Assembly (NCBI RefSeq): GCF_000711975.1
Contig: NZ_JONT01000004.1
Location: 62,001-126,000, forward strand
Length of the DNA: 64,000 bases
Source of the DNA: Desulfofalx alkaliphila DSM 12257
GTDB lineage: Bacteria > Bacillota > Desulfotomaculia > Desulfotomaculales > Desulfohalotomaculaceae
Direction: 5' to 3'
The position numbers and the translations under genes are program-made. Below are positions 52,588-62,305 of this stretch, piece by piece. The notes below the pieces were generated by a model. That model had not been told where the DNA came from. It worked only from the letters and a program-made list of their open reading frames with translations, and searched no databases. Numbering within the stretch: the first letter of the stretch is position 1; each line of letters starts with the position of its first letter.

Positions 52588-55200
52588 GTGACGTTAACAC
52601 CAATGATGCAACAGTTTTTACGTATAAAAGAGCAGTACCCTGATTGTGTTTTGTTTTTTCGTTTAGGTGATTTCTATGAAATGTTTTTTGACGATGCAGT
52701 GTTAGCTTCCCGTGTTTTGGAAATTACGCTTACTTCAAGGGACGGTGGCAGTCAACGGGTGCCCATGTGCGGAGTGCCCCACCATTCTGTTAATTCCTAT
52801 ATTGCTAAAATGATCTCCCATGGTTATAAAGTTGCCATGTGTGACCAAGTGGAAGATCCCAAAGTTGCCAAAGGGATTGTAAAACGAGAGGTGACCAGGG
52901 TAATAACACCAGGAACTGTAATTGATGGGCAACTATTGGAGGACAAACAAAACAATTATATTGCTGCAGTTTTCTCTGATCAAAGGGGATTTGGTATCGC
53001 CTTTGCCGATATTAGCACCGGGGAATTTATGATAACTGAAATAAGCGGCGCCAATGGCAGTGAAACTTTACTGGAGGAATTGGGGCGTATACAACCCGCA
53101 GAATTATTGCTGCCTGACATTCTAGAAGAAGACAAGATAATATTTAGTATTAAAAATATTTGTTCACCGCTAATAAGCTTTTACACTCCAAGAATTGTAG
53201 ATGAGAATAAATATATATACCAACAGTTTGGGCAAGAAAATTTAGAGAGTTTGGGTTTACCTAACCACGCCAACTGTTTAAGGGCTGCCAATGAATTGTT
53301 AAACTTTTTACATAATACACAAATGCGCAGCTTAAGTCATATTAGGAAAATTGAGTATTTTTCAACTAATCAATACATGATGTTAGATACATCCGCCAGA
53401 AGGAATCTTGAATTAACAAAAACCCTCTTGCATGGAGAAAAAAAGGGCAGTTTGCTTTGGGTGCTCGATCACACAGCCACCGCAATGGGCGGTAGAATGT
53501 TAAAGAAATGGATTGAGCAGCCTCTGCTGGACATCAAGAGCATCAATGCCCGTTTAGATGGTGTAGAACAATTCACCAAAGATATTTTCCTTAGGGAAGA
53601 TTTAAAACAATTATTAAGTCAGGTTTATGACCTTGAGAGACTTACCACCCGGGTGGCATATGGAACAGCCAATGCCAGAGATTTAATTTCTTTAAAAAAC
53701 TCGCTGTCTGTACTGCCGAAAATTAAGTCTTTATTAATAAACAATCAAGCCATGCTATTGTGTAAAAGTGCAGCTGAAATAGATACCCTGGATGATTTAG
53801 TCGAACTGCTGGAGACGGGGTTAAAGGATGACCCTCCTGTTGGAATAAGGGAGGGAGAGATAATCAAGGAGGGCTACAGTCAAGAAGTAGATACCCTTCG
53901 CAAAGCCTCAACTGACGGACGAAAATGGCTGGCCCAGTTAGAATCCAAAGAAAGGCAGCGCACCGGCATTAAATCGTTAAAAATTGGTTTTAACAAAGTA
54001 TTTGGTTATTATATTGAGGTTACCAAAAGCAACATTAATGCTGTTCCGGAAGAATATCAACGCCGCCAGACCTTAGCCAATGCCGAACGCTATATTACAC
54101 CCCAATTAAAGGAATACGAAGAAATGATATTGGGTGCCCAAGATAAGTTGGTGGAGCTTGAATACCAGCTATTCATCCAAATAAGGGATAGTGTTGCTCG
54201 GGAAATTTCACGAATACAGAAAAGCGCTGAAGCGGTGTCCAAGATAGATGTGATGGTATCACTGGCTGAAATTGCAGTAAAGTATAATTATGTAAGACCC
54301 CAGGTAAATGATAGTGGTAAAATTCACATAAAGGAAGGGCGCCACCCAGTGGTTGAATTATCATTGGAAGACGGTCAATTTGTTCCAAACGATACATTAA
54401 TGGATAATGATGGGAACACTCTTCTATTAATAACAGGACCTAACATGGGTGGAAAAAGCACATATCAGCGTCAGGTGGCCTTAATTACACTGATGGCACA
54501 AATGGGGAGCTTTGTTCCTGCCAGTGAGGCTGAAATAGGTGTAACTGACCGCATTTTTGCTCGGGTAGGAGCCTCCGATGACCTGGCGTCAGGTAAAAGC
54601 ACCTTTATGATGGAAATGCACGAGTGTAAGAATGCATTAAAAAACGCCACCAAAAACAGTTTAGTGATCATCGACGAATTGGGTCGGGGCACCTCAAATC
54701 TAGAAGGAATGGCCATTGCACAGGCGGTAATTGAATATTTACATGATGAGATAGGGTGCCGCACACTTTTTTCTACTCATTATCATGAATTAGCAGAAAT
54801 GGAGTCTAATCTAAGCAATTTTAAGAATTATGCTGCGGCAGTGGAAGAAAAGGGAGATAACGTTGTTTTCTTGCACCGGATTGTACCTGGCAGAGCAAGT
54901 AAAAGTTATGGTGTTCACTGTGCAAGACTTGCAGGACTGCCAATGGTGGTGGTGGATAGGGCAAACCGCCTGCTTGTGGACTTAGAAATATATCGTCAGG
55001 CAGCGGAAGAGGTAATTTCCGGTGGAAGCCAAACTGCCACAGCAAAGGAAGAGGTTCAAACACAATTATTTTGTTGCAGTCCCGAAGCAGCAGAGCTGCT
55101 CGATGAAATTTCAGAGTTAGATCTACTAAATACTACACCACTGGAGGCATTAAATCAATTATTTATAATTCAGAAAAAAATAAGAAACATAAAACAATAA
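52588..55200 (+). CDS. mutS: DNA mismatch repair protein MutS
   Basis: MutS finds mismatches and recruits MutL. The 870-residue product has the mismatch-reading RLGDFYEMFF (Phe-x-Glu), Walker A ITGPNMGGKSTYQRQ, DELGRGTSNLEGMAIA and FSTHYHELAEME. GTG 52588 is used, with AGGGGGA 7 bases upstream. Full length. A hydantoinase-like gene and a deacetylase gene lie between it and mutL, which normally follows closely. Confidence 0.97.
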   Translation: MTLTPMMQQFLRIKEQYPDCVLFFRLGDFYEMFFDDAVLASRVLEITLTSRDGGSQRVPMCGVPHHSVNSYIAKMISHGYKVAMCDQVEDPKVAKGIVKREVTRVITPGTVIDGQLLEDKQNNYIAAVFSDQRGFGIAFADISTGEFMITEISGANGSETLLEELGRIQPAELLLPDILEEDKIIFSIKNICSPLISFYTPRIVDENKYIYQQFGQENLESLGLPNHANCLRAANELLNFLHNTQMRSLSHIRKIEYFSTNQYMMLDTSARRNLELTKTLLHGEKKGSLLWVLDHTATAMGGRMLKKWIEQPLLDIKSINARLDGVEQFTKDIFLREDLKQLLSQVYDLERLTTRVAYGTANARDLISLKNSLSVLPKIKSLLINNQAMLLCKSAAEIDTLDDLVELLETGLKDDPPVGIREGEIIKEGYSQEVDTLRKASTDGRKWLAQLESKERQRTGIKSLKIGFNKVFGYYIEVTKSNINAVPEEYQRRQTLANAERYITPQLKEYEEMILGAQDKLVELEYQLFIQIRDSVAREISRIQKSAEAVSKIDVMVSLAEIAVKYNYVRPQVNDSGKIHIKEGRHPVVELSLEDGQFVPNDTLMDNDGNTLLLITGPNMGGKSTYQRQVALITLMAQMGSFVPASEAEIGVTDRIFARVGASDDLASGKSTFMMEMHECKNALKNATKNSLVIIDELGRGTSNLEGMAIAQAVIEYLHDEIGCRTLFSTHYHELAEMESNLSNFKNYAAAVEEKGDNVVFLHRIVPGRASKSYGVHCARLAGLPMVVVDRANRLLVDLEIYRQAAEEVISGGSQTATAKEEVQTQLFCCSPEAAELLDEISELDLLNTTPLEALNQLFIIQKKIRNIKQ

Positions 55201-55264
55201 TCCCACTTTCTATATGTAATATGATAAACTAATGAATTAATGTTAGGGTAACGGAGGTGTACCG

Positions 55265-56950
55265 GTGTACATTGGCATAGATGTAGGAGGAACCAGCACC
55301 GATGCAGTTTTATTATCAAGCGGAAGGGTGCAGAAAACGGCAAAGGTATATAACACTCCTAATTTAATGACTTCACTGCTACAGGCCCTAGACTCTGTAT
55401 TAACAGGTGTTTCGGCCACTGAAGTAAAAAGAGTGGTGCTTTCAACCACTATGATTACTAATTTAATAGCAGAACAAAAGTATCACCCTGTTGCGTTGTT
55501 GTTAATGCCCGGTCCAGGATGTAAACTTTATAAATTCAGGGACGCCGATGTGCACATACTTAAGGGCGCCATCGATTATCGCGGCCGTGAAATAAGGCCC
55601 CTGGATGAGCAAGAGGTACTGCAGGCGATTAAAGAGGTGGAATCCAAAGGTTATAGTAAAGTTGCGGTTGTGGGTAAATTTTCCACCCGTAACAATATTC
55701 ACGAAATAAAGGTAGCTGAAATAATAAAATCACAAAAGCCACATTGGCAGGTAGATATGGGCCACGTGGCTGGGGGGCAATTAAACTTCCCCCGCAGAAT
55801 AGCAACTACTATGCTAAATTGTGCCACTAAAGAAAAGTATAGTTACTTTGTGCAATCGGTGAAGGAAGCTTTGAATAAACGTAATATTGTTAATGCCCAA
55901 GTGTTTATATTAAAAGCCGATGGCGGAACAATGACACTTGACAGTTCCGAGCAATCACCGGTAGAAACTATATTTTCGGGACCGGCTGCCAGCACTCTGG
56001 GGGTGCAAGCACTTACCCCAGCCGGTGAAACTTCACTGGTGGTGGATATCGGCGGTACCACAACAGATTTGGCACTGATTCTGTCTGGCCAGCCTTTATT
56101 ATCCTCAAAGGGTGTAACATTGGGAGACGACCTGCTAACTCAAGTACGGGCCCTGGCAGTAAAATCAGTTCCCATTGGAGGCGACAGTGTAGTAGATCAA
56201 GTTGGCCAGGAGCTGATCATATATTCTGAAAGGATGGGCCCTCCCTATTGTCTCGGCGGTTCCTTCCCTACACCCTCTGATGCCTTAAATGTTATGGGGC
56301 TTACTAAACTAGGCGACATCGAAAGGTCATGGCAAGTAATGGAAGCCTTGGGTGAATCAATTAATATGTCTGCACTGGAAGTGGCCCGTAAAGTAATAAA
56401 CCTAGTGGTTGATACCATAGCCATTGAAATAGAAAATATGTTTCTTGAATGGGAGCAAGAACCTGCCTACAGAATATGGGAAGTAATGCAGAAACGTAGA
56501 GTTAGACCCAAAAATGTGGTTGGGGTAGGTGGTGCCGCTGCCGGATTTGTGCCACAAATCGCCATTAGGGTTGGTGGAATGCCGGTATTACCTCTCTATA
56601 CTTCATCTGCAAATGCCATAGGGGCTGCTGTAGCTAAACCAACATTGCAAATTACACTGCGTGCTGATACCGAACAAAATAAATTTAGTGTTGAAGAAGA
56701 CGGTTATCAAGGCAGCATTAATGAACAGCCCTTTGGCAGTGAACAGGCTCTTAATTTAGCAAAGAGTTTGCTGGTAAAACGTTCTGAAAAAATGAATATC
56801 AGTGATGAAGTAAAGGACATTGAAGTAACCAGACGGGACGTCTTTAATATTGTACGAAATATGGTGACCACCGGGCGTATTTACGATGTATGCGTACAAA
56901 CTCCCCGGGGTATTCAATGGCATGTGGGAGCAGGGGGTAAGTTATTATGA
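55265..56950 (+). CDS. hydantoinase/oxoprolinase (HyuA-like) family ATPase
   Basis: A 561-residue ASKHA-fold protein: MYIGIDVGGTSTDAVLL, a threonine-rich STTMITNLIAEQ region, EQSPVETIFSGPAASTLG and VVDIGGTTTDLALI (nucleotide-binding phosphate loops). Family members cleave hydantoin or 5-oxoproline with ATP or carboxylate acetone; the length is shorter than classical HyuA (about 680) and the substrate is unknown. ACGGAGGTG precedes GTG 55265. It overlaps the next gene by 4 bases, so the two are coupled. Confidence 0.8.
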   Translation: MYIGIDVGGTSTDAVLLSSGRVQKTAKVYNTPNLMTSLLQALDSVLTGVSATEVKRVVLSTTMITNLIAEQKYHPVALLLMPGPGCKLYKFRDADVHILKGAIDYRGREIRPLDEQEVLQAIKEVESKGYSKVAVVGKFSTRNNIHEIKVAEIIKSQKPHWQVDMGHVAGGQLNFPRRIATTMLNCATKEKYSYFVQSVKEALNKRNIVNAQVFILKADGGTMTLDSSEQSPVETIFSGPAASTLGVQALTPAGETSLVVDIGGTTTDLALILSGQPLLSSKGVTLGDDLLTQVRALAVKSVPIGGDSVVDQVGQELIIYSERMGPPYCLGGSFPTPSDALNVMGLTKLGDIERSWQVMEALGESINMSALEVARKVINLVVDTIAIEIENMFLEWEQEPAYRIWEVMQKRRVRPKNVVGVGGAAAGFVPQIAIRVGGMPVLPLYTSSANAIGAAVAKPTLQITLRADTEQNKFSVEEDGYQGSINEQPFGSEQALNLAKSLLVKRSEKMNISDEVKDIEVTRRDVFNIVRNMVTTGRIYDVCVQTPRGIQWHVGAGGKLL

Positions 56951-58302
56951 GAAAAAAAACAGGGATAGTTTTTTTCCCCGCATTTGACTGGTCTATCAGT
57001 GATATGCACCCCGAAAGGGAAGAGCGCTTGCTTTATACCCGTGATCAAATATTTGAAGAAGGGGTACTTGATTTACCGGAAATTGCTCAGTACCCCCCAT
57101 TGGTTGCCACACCCCACGACATTGCCCGGGTTCATTTTTGCGTTCCCCAGGTGGATGATCAAGTATTGGCAGCCCACCGTATTGCAGCGGGTGCTGCTAT
57201 GAATTTAAGTGATAAAATTATGGATGGGCAGATAAAAAACGGTTTCGCCATAGTAAGGCCCCCGGGACATCATGCCATGCGCGTGGTACATGGTAACAGG
57301 GGGTTTTGCAGTATTAACAATGAAGCGGTAGTAGTTGAGCATCTACGTCGCACCTATGGCATTAAAAAGATCGCCATAGTGGATACTGATGTACATCATG
57401 GTGACGGCACTCAGGATATATTTTATCACGATCCCGATGTATTGTTCATATCTTTTCACCAGGATGGACGTACCATCTTTCCGGGAACAGGTTTTGCTGA
57501 TGAACTTGGCGGTCCCACTGCATATGCCAAGAACATTAACATACCCTTACCCCCGGGTGTAGCAGATAAAAGTTTGTTGTATGTGGTGGACAACTTAATA
57601 TTACCTATATTAGAAGATTTTCAACCGGAATTTGTTATTAACTCCGCCGGTCAGGATAACCACTATACTGACCCCCTGGGAAGTATGTTAATTACTGCTC
57701 AGGGTTATGCTCAATTAACTGAAAAGTTGAAGCCGGACTTGGCAGTGCTTGAGGGTGGTTATGCAATTGAATCTGCTCTTCCCTATGTAAATCTTGCCAT
57801 ACTGTTAGCAATGGCCGGACGGGATTATTCCCATGTCATTGAGCCGGATTACCAACCTGAAAAGCTTGTGGAAAGTCCACAGGTTACCGATTATGTTCAT
57901 CGGATGGTTGCAAATATACAAAGGGTATGGGAAAAAAGCAAAGCAATAACCATAGAGCAGTTATGTGGCAGTAATAAATTTTACCAAAGACAAAAAAGTA
58001 TTTACTATGATACAGAATACTTTGAAGAAAAGCAGTTAGAAAAGGTACGGACTTGTACAAAATGTCCTGGCTATGTGGTGATAGACTCCCATGCTGCACA
58101 GCCCAAAATAGGACGTTGTCGAGTGCTAGCCGTCTCTATTCATAATCGCTGCTGTAAGCAGTGTATAGAAGAGGGTTTAGAGGCCTATAACGAGGCTAAA
58201 AAGGATTATCGATATTCTTATGTCTATTTGCAAGATAAAACACAGGATAACTTTTTGACCTTTAATAGGGAAGATAAGAGTGAGTTGAGAACGGAAGGTT
58301 AG
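56947..58302 (+). CDS. AcuC/histone-deacetylase-family protein with Cys-rich tail
   Basis: A 451-residue protein. The deacetylase domain (about 1-315) has RPPGHHAMRVVHGNRGFC, DTDVHHGDGTQDIF, NSAGQDNHYTDPLGSM and LEGGY, keeping the zinc and charge-relay residues. It resembles AcuC, which reverses AcuA acetylation of acetyl-CoA synthetase. The C-terminal 110 residues are extra, with six or more cysteines (VRTCTKCPGY, NRCCKQCIEE), probably a zinc site. Coupled to the hydantoinase-like gene; the partner and substrate are unknown. Confidence 0.8.
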   Translation: MRKKTGIVFFPAFDWSISDMHPEREERLLYTRDQIFEEGVLDLPEIAQYPPLVATPHDIARVHFCVPQVDDQVLAAHRIAAGAAMNLSDKIMDGQIKNGFAIVRPPGHHAMRVVHGNRGFCSINNEAVVVEHLRRTYGIKKIAIVDTDVHHGDGTQDIFYHDPDVLFISFHQDGRTIFPGTGFADELGGPTAYAKNINIPLPPGVADKSLLYVVDNLILPILEDFQPEFVINSAGQDNHYTDPLGSMLITAQGYAQLTEKLKPDLAVLEGGYAIESALPYVNLAILLAMAGRDYSHVIEPDYQPEKLVESPQVTDYVHRMVANIQRVWEKSKAITIEQLCGSNKFYQRQKSIYYDTEYFEEKQLEKVRTCTKCPGYVVIDSHAAQPKIGRCRVLAVSIHNRCCKQCIEEGLEAYNEAKKDYRYSYVYLQDKTQDNFLTFNREDKSELRTEG

Positions 58303-58339
58303 CATCTAACTTAATTATTTGCGTCGGGGGTAATGTTTT

Positions 58340-60103
58340 TTGAATAAAATTAAGGTGCTGGATCAAGATACTGCCAATAAAATTGCTGCAGGTGAAGTAA
58401 TAGAAAGACCCCTTTCGGTTGTGAAAGAATTGGTTGAAAACTCCCTTGATTCCGGTGCTAGCAAAATATCCATCGAAATAAAAGACGGGGGAGTTTCTGC
58501 TATCACCGTTAGTGATAACGGCTGTGGTATGGATGCTGAAAATGCGCCACAGGCCTTTTTAAGGCACGCCACCAGTAAACTAAATCGGGTTGAAGACTTG
58601 TTCGGTTTAGCTACACTGGGGTTCCGGGGCGAAGCACTGCCCAGCATAGCAGCGGTTTCTAAGGTGACAATGGTTACTAGAACAGCCAGCCAAGATAGTG
58701 GTATAAAAATCTCTCTCGATGGCGGTAAAATAATTGAAACCTCCACTGTGGGGTGTCCCCAAGGAACGAAAATTACCGTAAGAGATTTGTTCTATAACAC
58801 ACCGGCCCGAAAGAAACACCTTAGGGGAGCCGCAGCTGAAACCGCTCAAATAAGCGATGTGATAACAAGGCTGGCCCTGTCTCGACCCGATGTAAAATTC
58901 AAACTAATATCTCAAAACAGAATACTTATTGAAACTCCGGGTAACGGAAAACTAATCGATACAATAGTAGCCGTTTATGGTGTTCAAGTTGCTAAAAAAA
59001 TGCTTCCCGTTGAAGGACAGGGCAATGGCATGCATATCAGTGGCTATGTAAGCAAGCCTGATTTAAACAGAGCAACCAGAACATATCAAACAATACTGGT
59101 TAACGGCAGATATGTAAAGAGCAAGGTTATATCAGAGGCCTTGCTGCAAGGGTATCACCCCTTGTTATCCTCAAAACGTTATCCTGTGGCTGTTTTGGTG
59201 CTTGAAATGATTCCGGGTATGGTGGATGTAAACGTCCATCCTGCAAAAATGGAAGTGCGAATTAGTCATGAAAATGAACTGACAAAACTCCTTACTTCGT
59301 CAGTACAAAGGGCTGTGCGTAGATTGGTGGCAGTGCCCCAGCTGGAAGAACAAATACCGGTACAAAATGTACACCCACCCACTGAGAACAATACTGGAAG
59401 CAATAAACAAATTGAGCTTGTCCTCGATAACCAAAGAGTAGCAAACTCAGATTTTAGAGTTTTTACAGAAAAAGTTCCCCAAGAACTTGATATACAGCCC
59501 GTTAATAAAGTTGAAGAAAAAGAATCAACATATAGTGCTGTTAAAGATAAAGAAATATTATCAACTTTACTGCCCTTAGGCCAGTTAATGCCCACTTATA
59601 TACTGGCCCAGGGAGCCAATGGCTTATTTATTATTGATCAACATGCAGCCCATGAGCGGGTACTTTACGAGCAATATCTTAAACAAGATGACGGCAATTC
59701 CAGTCAAATGTTGTTGGCCCCAGTGGTGCTCGAACTTAATCACCAAGAGGCGCAGATTCTTACCGAAAAGATTGTGGTTTTTAGAAATATAGGATTTATA
59801 CTGGAACATTTTGGCGGTAACACCTACATGTTGCGGGGTGTACCTGCCTCGTTTCCGCCGGGAAATGAAACCAGTTTTTTTTATGATGTATTAGACAGCA
59901 GTGGAGACGATTTTACCCATATGCTTAAGGCCAAATTGGCCTGTCACAGTGCAATAAGAGCCGGTCAAAAACTAACAGTGGATGAAATGCAAACACTTAT
60001 TAATCAACTCAGTGAAACAGAAAACCCATACAGTTGCCCCCACGGACGGCCTACAATAATAAATCTATCCTTCAATGAATTAAATAAGAGGTTTAAAAGA
60101 TGA
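58340..60103 (+). CDS. mutL: DNA mismatch repair protein MutL
   Basis: MutL couples MutS to strand excision. The 587-residue product has the GHKL ATPase motifs (NSLDSGASKI, VSDNGCGM, FRGEALPSIA) and a C-terminal domain with the endonuclease motif DQHAAHERVLYE at residue 433 plus CHSAIRAG and CPHGRP, so it is a latent nickase as in most Firmicutes. TTG 58340 follows CGGGGG at nine bases. The stop overlaps the next gene by 4 bases. Confidence 0.96.
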   Translation: MNKIKVLDQDTANKIAAGEVIERPLSVVKELVENSLDSGASKISIEIKDGGVSAITVSDNGCGMDAENAPQAFLRHATSKLNRVEDLFGLATLGFRGEALPSIAAVSKVTMVTRTASQDSGIKISLDGGKIIETSTVGCPQGTKITVRDLFYNTPARKKHLRGAAAETAQISDVITRLALSRPDVKFKLISQNRILIETPGNGKLIDTIVAVYGVQVAKKMLPVEGQGNGMHISGYVSKPDLNRATRTYQTILVNGRYVKSKVISEALLQGYHPLLSSKRYPVAVLVLEMIPGMVDVNVHPAKMEVRISHENELTKLLTSSVQRAVRRLVAVPQLEEQIPVQNVHPPTENNTGSNKQIELVLDNQRVANSDFRVFTEKVPQELDIQPVNKVEEKESTYSAVKDKEILSTLLPLGQLMPTYILAQGANGLFIIDQHAAHERVLYEQYLKQDDGNSSQMLLAPVVLELNHQEAQILTEKIVVFRNIGFILEHFGGNTYMLRGVPASFPPGNETSFFYDVLDSSGDDFTHMLKAKLACHSAIRAGQKLTVDEMQTLINQLSETENPYSCPHGRPTIINLSFNELNKRFKR

Positions 60104-60909
60104 TTGATAATATGGGTAAACCCATTGTAACCACTTCATTAAGTTACAGCCACCAAGTTGTTGAAAGCGCTAAATCTATAGCAAGTCAACTGGGCCTATC
60201 ATTTGTGTCAAGGAACGGCACATCGCTGACTAATATGGAATCCGGATATAACAGCACTGGTATATTGGTGGTGTCAAAAACCAAATTAAGTATTTACATT
60301 AAGGGCGAAGAATTCTTTTTTCACCCTGGAATGGCAAAATTAAGAATTAAAGAGCTAGTAAATGGCAATACTGATCTAATGATTAGAGCTATGGATTTAC
60401 GTGCCGGGGATATGGTATTGGACTGTACTTTGGGATTAGGTTCTGATGCGGTGGTGGCAAATTATGTTGCCGGACCAACCGGAACGGTGGTGGGGCTGGA
60501 GAGTAACCCTCTTATGGCTTATGTGGTACAAGAAGGAATAAAGCATTATAAAGACGGCAATCCGGCCCTTATTAAAGCTATTCGTGGTATTAAGGTTATT
60601 AATGTCGATCACCGCAACTACCTAAGGAAGTTGCCGGATAAATCATTTGATGTTGTCTATTTTGACCCCATGTTTCGCAATCCATTAAAGAAATCTCCGG
60701 GAATGGCACCCCTGCGCAAATTAGCTAATAATGATTCAATAAGTAAAGAGACAATAAATCAGGCCCTGAGGGTTGCAAAGAAATGTGTGGTCATGAAAGA
60801 AACTGCAAAAAGCGAAGAATTTACCAGATTGGGTTTTAAGAAGATCATTGGTGGCAAGAAATCACCTATTGCCTATGGAGTTTTGTTAGCAGGGGGTGAA
60901 GATTTATGA
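60100..60909 (+). CDS. RsmJ-like class I SAM methyltransferase
   Basis: A 269-residue methyltransferase. SAM-binding VLDCTLGLGSDAVVANYV and the catalytic YFDPMFRNPLKK resemble RsmJ, which makes m2G1516 in 16S rRNA. The first 70 residues form a separate variable N-terminal domain. The gene starts inside mutL (ATGA) and ends 4 bases inside miaA, so it is cotranscribed with both. The RNA target is inferred. Confidence 0.75.
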   Translation: MIDNMGKPIVTTSLSYSHQVVESAKSIASQLGLSFVSRNGTSLTNMESGYNSTGILVVSKTKLSIYIKGEEFFFHPGMAKLRIKELVNGNTDLMIRAMDLRAGDMVLDCTLGLGSDAVVANYVAGPTGTVVGLESNPLMAYVVQEGIKHYKDGNPALIKAIRGIKVINVDHRNYLRKLPDKSFDVVYFDPMFRNPLKKSPGMAPLRKLANNDSISKETINQALRVAKKCVVMKETAKSEEFTRLGFKKIIGGKKSPIAYGVLLAGGEDL

Positions 60910-61850
60910 AAAAACCCTTGCTGGCGGTGGTGGGGCCTACGGCCACCGGAAAGACAGAGGTGGGCGTAAATTTATCACAGAAGATAGATGGGGAAGTGGT
61001 ATCAGCTGATTCCATGCTAGTGTATAAAGGAATGGATATAGGTACTGCAAAACCTTCGATGGAAGAACGCCAGGGTATACCCCATCACATGATTGATGTG
61101 GCAGTACCAACTGAAGACTACAGCGTTGCCCGCTATCAGCGTGAAGCCCGTAAGGTTGTGGCAGAAATTCATAACAGAAATAAAATTCCTGTAATAGTAG
61201 GGGGAACAGGCTTATACATTCGTGCAGTGGTAGATGAATATAACTTTGATGTGCCGGGAGAAAACCGAGAAATACGTCAAAGCCTATTACAACAAGCTAA
61301 TGAAAAGGGTACTCAATGGCTGCACAGAGAACTGTCACTGGTTGACCCCCGGGCGGCTGAACGTATACATCATAAAAATGTACGGAGGGTAATTAGGGCG
61401 CTGGAAGTCTATAAACTTACAGGTAAACCCTTCTCCAGTTTCCAACAAGCGGAATATAAAAGCAGACCCGAGTATAAAGTAGCTTTATTTGGCCTTACTA
61501 TGCCTAGAGAAATACTTTATAAACGCATTGAAAAGCGTGTTGATATAATGCTGGAACAAGGGCTGGTTGAAGAAGTCCAGGGGCTAATAAAACAAGGTGT
61601 AAAGGCCCATGTTACCTCTATGCAGGGTTTAGGTTATAAAGAAATTGCTTCATATCTTGCAGGTGAGTTAACATTGGCCCAAGCGGTTGAACTGATTAAG
61701 AGAGATACTCGGCGTTATGCCAAACGACAATTGACCTGGTTTAAAAGGGACCCACGCATAATCTGGTTTGATATGAATAAATACAATAATATAGACCTAG
61801 TTGCAGATGAAATTATAAAAACTTGGCAGGAATATAATTCAACTTTGTAG
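60906..61850 (+). CDS. miaA: tRNA dimethylallyltransferase
   Basis: MiaA adds dimethylallyl to A37 of UNN-reading tRNAs, the substrate for MiaB encoded 10 kb upstream. The 314-residue product has VVGPTATGKTEVGV (P-loop), SADSMLVYKGMDIGTAKPS (Leu where most have Gln), IVGGTGLYIRAV and GYKEIASYL. Full length. Overlaps the methyltransferase gene and is followed 37 bases later by hfq. Confidence 0.95.
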   Translation: MKKPLLAVVGPTATGKTEVGVNLSQKIDGEVVSADSMLVYKGMDIGTAKPSMEERQGIPHHMIDVAVPTEDYSVARYQREARKVVAEIHNRNKIPVIVGGTGLYIRAVVDEYNFDVPGENREIRQSLLQQANEKGTQWLHRELSLVDPRAAERIHHKNVRRVIRALEVYKLTGKPFSSFQQAEYKSRPEYKVALFGLTMPREILYKRIEKRVDIMLEQGLVEEVQGLIKQGVKAHVTSMQGLGYKEIASYLAGELTLAQAVELIKRDTRRYAKRQLTWFKRDPRIIWFDMNKYNNIDLVADEIIKTWQEYNSTL

Positions 61851-61887
61851 AAACATTTCCTAAATAAAGATAAACGGAGGTACACCC

Positions 61888-62130
61888 ATGACTAAACCCC
61901 AGATTAATTTGCAAGATGCTTTTTTAAATCAAGTTCGTAAAGAAAATATCCCCATCACCATGTTTCTTATAAATGGATTTCAACTTAAGGGGTTGGTTCG
62001 GGGGTTTGATAACTTTACGGTAATTTTGGAAAGTGATGGCAAGCAAATGATGGTTTACAAACATGCTATTTCTACAGTAAGCCCTTTAAGGCCTGTAAAT
62101 ACAGCATTTGCTGAAAACAAAAATCTATAA
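61888..62130 (+). CDS. hfq: RNA chaperone Hfq
   Basis: Hfq is a ring-forming Sm-like protein that binds small RNAs. The 80-residue product has the Sm1 motif ([20 protein letters not shown]) and the Sm2 [16 protein letters not shown] precedes ATG 61888. The order miaA-hfq is very widely conserved. Confidence 0.97.
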   Translation: MTKPQINLQDAFLNQVRKENIPITMFLINGFQLKGLVRGFDNFTVILESDGKQMMVYKHAISTVSPLRPVNTAFAENKNL

Positions 62131-62134
62131 GCTA

Positions 62135-62173
62135 AAAAGACCTCTCCCCTTGGGCGAGAGGTTTTCTTTTTAT
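62135..62173 (+). terminator. hfq terminator
   Basis: GACCTCTC near 62139 pairs with GAGAGGTT, followed by CTTTTT; a short G-C core sits within. Confidence 0.8.
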
Positions 62174-62305
62174 TATACAATTATAAGACAAAGGGGCTTG
62201 GCCGGTATGAGATAGTAATAGTTTATCTAAAATTTTCTAATTCATAACTTATACCTTGGGCGTATATATGAGAATAACACATAATATGCCCAAGAGGTGA
62301 ACCCG

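Noticed and set aside
62221-62290. SigE promoter for spoVK
   Set aside because: TCATAACT and CGTATATA resemble -35 and -10 elements but are 11 bases apart instead of about 14, so the match is not convincing.
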